DNA from: an uncultured Clostridia bacterium
Lineage (GTDB): Bacteria; Bacillota; Clostridia; Christensenellales; UBA1242
Assembly (NCBI GenBank): GCA_946612575.1
Contig: CAMOEU010000048.1
Span: 1-6,152, forward strand
Reading direction: 5' to 3'
DNA: 6,152 bases
A program made the translations under genes and the position numbers. Below are positions 4,401 through 6,152 of this stretch, one piece after another. Position 1 is the stretch's first letter. Every line of letters begins with the position of its first letter. The notes beneath the pieces are model-generated. The model ran no database searches. It saw only the letters and a list, made by a program, of their open reading frames with translations, and was not told the DNA's origin.

Positions 4401-6131
4401 TTATAAGTCTTTTTCGATTTCTTCAATTTGTTCTTGAATCATCATTTTTACTTCAGAAACAAGATCGGCAAGTGGAACGAACATCTTTTCGCCAGTTTCT
4501 CTTATTGTCACTTCGGCTTGTCCATTTGCAAGTGTTTTTGGGCTGATAACAACTCTAATTGGGATTCCCATAAGTTCGCTATCAGTAAGTTTTGTGCCTG
4601 CTGATGTGTTTCTATCATCAAAGAGCACTTCAACACCAGCTTTTTCAAGTTTTTTGTAAAGCTCGTTTGAAATTGCATTCACATTTTCATCATCAATTCT
4701 GATTGGGCAAAGGTAAACTTGCCATGGAGCAACTGTCATTGGCCAAACAATGCCCTTGTCATCTGCTTTTTCTTCAATAATGCTTGCAAGGTTTCTTCCA
4801 ACACCAATTCCATAACAACCCATAATAGGCTCTTTTGTCTTTCCATCTGGAGTGTTTATCTTAAGTCCCATAGACTTTGTATATTTTGTGCCAAGTTGGA
4901 AAATATTTCCGATTTCAATTCCTCTTGTGAGAGTGAGTTCATGACCGCATTTGCAGCATTTTTCTCCCTTCATAACAAGTGAAATATCAACAAATTCAGC
5001 ATTTTTTACATCTCTTGACATACTTGCATTGACAATGTGATAGTCAGCCTTGTTTGCACCTGTCACAAAGTTTTCAAGTTTTTCAAGTGATTTGTCATAG
5101 AAAATGAAAGTGTCTTCTGGCACATTGAGATTAAACATTCCGATGTTTCCTGCTGGCAAGTTGTAAAGGTCTGTGTCAACATAGTCAATTGGTTCTTTAA
5201 CAAGTTTTGCAACTTTGCTTTGATTGACATCATGGTCGCCTCTTACAAAGCACATAATAAGTTTGTTTGTGTTTGCAGTCTTGAAACAAACTGATTTTGC
5301 AGTGTGTTTTGCATCTGTTTTAAGGAATTCACAAACTTCTTCAATTGTATGTGCATTTCCTGTGAAAACTTCTTTCATTTCGCCAGCAACAGTTTGGTCG
5401 TTTTCGTCTTTTTGGCAAACAGCAACTTCCATATTGCTGCTGTAGCCGCATTCTGGGCAAATAACAAGATAGTCTTCCCCGACATCTGTCACTTCCATAT
5501 ATTCGTGAGAGACTTTTCCGCCCATAATACCGTTGTCACCTTCAACAACAACAAAATTTTTAAGCCCAAATCTCTTATAGATTCTTATATAAGCATCATA
5601 GACTTTCTTATAATATGAGTCCAAATCTTCTTGAGTATTGTGGAAAGAATAAGCATCTTTCATTATAAACTCTCTCACTCTGATAAGACCACCTCTTGGT
5701 CTTGCTTCATCACGGAATTTTGTTTGGATTTGATAAATCATACAAGGCAAATCTTCTGGACTTGTTGCTGTGTTTAAAAGCATATGAACAGCCGCTTCCT
5801 CGTGAGTCATACCAAGAAGCATATCATGATTGTTTCTGTCCTTGAATCTTATCATTTCTTCTTTGATTGAAGAATATCTTCCTGACATATCCCAAAGTTC
5901 TCTTGGCATAACAACAGGGAAAAGCACTTCCTGTCCACCAATCTTGTTCATTTCATCACGAATGATGTTTTGAAGTTTAAGACTCACTCTTTGTGCTGGT
6001 GGAAGCAATGAAAAAATTCCGGCTCCAACTTGTTTTATGTATCCAGCACGAAGCAACAATATGTGACTTCTAAGCACAGCCCCGTTTGGTGCTTCTTTAA
6101 CTCTTTTTCCTACTAATTTACTTATCTTCAT
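4401..6131 (-). CDS. proS: Prolyl-tRNA synthetase, bacterial type with editing domain
   Basis: ProRS joins proline to tRNA-Pro in the cytoplasm. The 576 residues match the bacterial form (E. coli 572). The class II catalytic core shows motif 2 FRDEARPRGGLIRVREF (139-155) and motif 3 GCYGIGVGRNLA (438-449, with Arg446), plus LGMTHEE (106-112). Between motifs 2 and 3 lies the inserted editing (INS, YbaK-like) domain, about 225-390, which clears Ala-tRNA-Pro; HTAKSVCFK (276-284) includes Lys279, apparently corresponding to the E. coli editing lysine. CPECG (225-229) and CCKCG (392-396) flank this insert and may form a metal or structural knuckle. The C-terminal anticodon-binding domain starts near 465 (MTVAPWQVYLCPI, LFDDRNTSAGTKLTDSELMGIPIR). 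AGGAGG (6141-6136) lies 4 bases upstream of the ATG. A terminator follows. Only 21 bases upstream are visible, so its promoter is unknown. Confidence 0.98.
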   Translation of the reverse strand: MKISKLVGKRVKEAPNGAVLRSHILLLRAGYIKQVGAGIFSLLPPAQRVSLKLQNIIRDEMNKIGGQEVLFPVVMPRELWDMSGRYSSIKEEMIRFKDRNNHDMLLGMTHEEAAVHMLLNTATSPEDLPCMIYQIQTKFRDEARPRGGLIRVREFIMKDAYSFHNTQEDLDSYYKKVYDAYIRIYKRFGLKNFVVVEGDNGIMGGKVSHEYMEVTDVGEDYLVICPECGYSSNMEVAVCQKDENDQTVAGEMKEVFTGNAHTIEEVCEFLKTDAKHTAKSVCFKTANTNKLIMCFVRGDHDVNQSKVAKLVKEPIDYVDTDLYNLPAGNIGMFNLNVPEDTFIFYDKSLEKLENFVTGANKADYHIVNASMSRDVKNAEFVDISLVMKGEKCCKCGHELTLTRGIEIGNIFQLGTKYTKSMGLKINTPDGKTKEPIMGCYGIGVGRNLASIIEEKADDKGIVWPMTVAPWQVYLCPIRIDDENVNAISNELYKKLEKAGVEVLFDDRNTSAGTKLTDSELMGIPIRVVISPKTLANGQAEVTIRETGEKMFVPLADLVSEVKMMIQEQIEEIEKDL

Positions 6132-6152
6132 ACTTCCTCCTCAGTTATCTTA

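Noticed and set aside
487..6131. No TGA stop among the eight complete genes, which could hint at reassigned TGA.
   Set aside because: Trp is encoded by TGG (for example in rplT and proS), no gene needs an in-frame TGA, and eight genes are too few to be meaningful.
1..6152. Mobile elements, CRISPR repeats, tRNA genes or horizontally acquired cargo.
   Set aside because: No transposase, direct-repeat array, tRNA-like cloverleaf or compositional break is visible; the genes are core functions in common order.

Overview
This window looks like an ordinary core-genome segment of a low-GC Gram-positive bacterium (Bacillota, probably Clostridia or an uncultured relative). The evidence is the AT-rich sequence, AGGAG-type Shine-Dalgarno sites, the infC-rpmI-rplT cluster with an attenuator-like leader, and a bacterial-type prolyl-tRNA synthetase. 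The lineage call is inference. Trp is encoded by TGG and no in-frame TGA occurs, so the standard bacterial code fits. Every gene is on the minus strand, so transcription runs from high to low coordinates. There are no tRNAs, rRNAs, insertion sequences or CRISPR repeats, and no stretch over 300 bases lacks a gene.

In transcription order: (1) 6131-4401, proS, prolyl-tRNA synthetase with its editing domain, ending in a good Rho-independent terminator at 4376-4394. (2) 4334-3801, a small membrane protein of unknown function, apparently with its own -10 element and no Shine-Dalgarno. (3) 3800-3604, a 197-base intergenic region holding a strong promoter and a leader with mutually exclusive hairpins (antiterminator versus terminator), the layout of the L20-type attenuator known upstream of infC in Firmicutes. 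(4) 3603-1042, a tightly packed translation operon: infC (starting at a rare ATT), rpmI, rplT, a SpoU-family RNA methyltransferase (GTG start) and a YebC/TACO1 gene, closed by a weak hairpin overlapping the yebC stop. (5) A TTGACA/TACAAT promoter placed so that transcription should begin at or next to the ruvC ATG, followed by ruvC and the first 159 codons of ruvA, which runs off the window; ruvB may follow outside.

The genes fall into two themes. The first is translation: aminoacylation with proline, initiation, 50S assembly, rRNA modification, and translation of difficult sequences. The second is Holliday-junction processing (RuvC nuclease and RuvA junction binding).

I see no novel gene system. 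The points most worth checking are regulatory: the infC leader attenuator, the ATT start of infC, two genes that look leaderless with a similar -10/CATATG arrangement (ruvC and the unknown membrane gene), and overlapping alternative hairpins between proS and the membrane gene.
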